This document shows positions 63,582 through 64,000 of a DNA stretch of 64,000 bases, in pieces. The DNA comes from Flavobacterium aciduliphilum (GTDB taxonomy: Bacteria > Bacteroidota > Bacteroidia > Flavobacteriales > Flavobacteriaceae): assembly GCF_003268855.1 (NCBI RefSeq), contig NZ_QLSZ01000003.1, forward strand, positions 1-64,000, read 5' to 3'. The translations under genes were made by a program, and so were the position numbers. The notes under the pieces were generated by a model. The model did no database searches, was not told where the DNA came from, and saw only the letters and a program-made list of their open reading frames with translations. How positions within the stretch are numbered: the stretch's first letter is position 1; each line of letters begins with the position of its first letter.

Positions 63582-64000
63582 TTTTCATAAATCTCACTTC
63601 CTTTATCCTCGTCTTTGATGACATTAATAGAACGTGGTATTCGCTCCTGTAGTTCTGTAACATGAGAAATAATACCTACAATCCTATTTTCTTTAAATAA
63701 AGATTGTAGCGTTTCGAATACTACAGCTACACTTTCTGGATCTTGAGTTCCAAATCCTTCATCAATAAAAAAGAAATTTTTATTGGTCTTATTTAGGGAT
63801 TGTACACTTTCAGCAAGGGCTAATGCCAAACATAAAGATGCCTGAAATCCTTGACCACCAGAAAGTGTTTTCACACTTCTAGAGGCACCATTGTTTAAAT
63901 AATCAATAACTTCAAACTCATTTGAAGTATTGATTTGTAAACTTAATTGATTTTTAGTCATACGATGAAAACGCACATTGGCTACATCGGCTAAGTTTTG
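63572..64000 (-). CDS. sbcC: SbcC/Rad50-type ATPase, C-terminal end (runs off window)
   Basis: The frame stays open to the window edge, so the 5' part is missing. The visible 140 residues are the C-terminal ABC-ATPase lobe: the signature KTLSGGQGFQASLCLALALA, Walker B/D-loop FFFIDEGFGTQDPESV and the H-loop ISHVTEL. SbcC works with SbcD nuclease on DNA hairpins and ends. sbcD is not in view. Other SMC-like proteins of defence islands are possible, but the GFGTQDPES motif favours SbcC. Confidence 0.85.
   Translation of the reverse strand, partial: QNLADVANVRFHRMTKNQLSLQINTSNEFEVIDYLNNGASRSVKTLSGGQGFQASLCLALALAESVQSLNKTNKNFFFIDEGFGTQDPESVAVVFETLQSLFKENRIVGIISHVTELQERIPRSINVIKDEDKGSEIYENWN

Overview
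The window reads as the chromosome of a Bacteroidota member, most likely Flavobacterium or a close relative. The DNA is AT-rich, Shine-Dalgarno sequences are mostly absent, several genes carry a TAnnTTTG-like -7 element, and housekeeping neighbours (5'-nucleotidase, CobB-type sirtuin, DUF1810, DUF3293, N-formylglutamate amidohydrolase) have the flavobacterial flavour. The genus is an inference from protein and repeat style, not from a marker gene. No complete tRNA, rRNA, CRISPR array, insertion sequence or integrase was seen.

Layout. 0-1.7 kb: minus-strand pair of a truncated endonuclease/exonuclease/phosphatase protein and a lipoprotein polysaccharide deacetylase. 1.7-3.7 kb: mostly non-coding DNA with a probable decayed tRNA-end/attachment site, a 51-residue ORF and an archaemetzincin-like metalloprotease. 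3.9-9.1 kb: plus-strand accessory genes (PP2C phosphatase, N-formylglutamate amidohydrolase, DUF3293 and unknowns). 9.1-14.3 kb: core-like genes separated by intergenic repeats. 14.3-15.8 kb: RhuM-like gene beside a chimeric duplication scar.

15.8-32.6 kb is a defence island. A plus-strand run (NERD helicase, unknown 182 aa, cysteine desulfurase, unknown 474 aa, SF2 helicase, MORC/MutL-like GHKL ATPase, PLD-like nuclease, 46-aa HTH protein) faces a convergent minus-strand operon (DUF4007 protein, large ATPase, PAPS-reductase-like sulfurtransferase, DUF262 protein). Together these match SspA plus SspBCD-SspE, a single-strand DNA phosphorothioation defence system. The extra four-gene helicase/GHKL/PLD set lies directly downstream of sspA and is likely a second effector served by the same writer.

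32.6-44.8 kb: small unknown proteins, a FISUMP/winged-helix protein, a sirtuin, a WG-repeat protein with an 11-unit NTTES minisatellite, a dual-specificity phosphatase and two visibly broken genes (a frameshifted HEIIH/NEGIA metallopeptidase and a gene with two in-frame stops). 44.8-57.5 kb: a zinc-ribbon gene cluster with a caspase/gingipain-like protease, an SPFH/coiled-coil/DUF4339 protein, two zinc-ribbon paralogues (one with FISUMP) and a secreted VWA protein; it looks like an uncharacterised regulated-proteolysis or conflict system. 57.6-64 kb: two tandem paralogues, a TM0106-type nuclease-helicase, a beta-propeller-like protein and the C-terminus of an SbcC-type ATPase running off the window.
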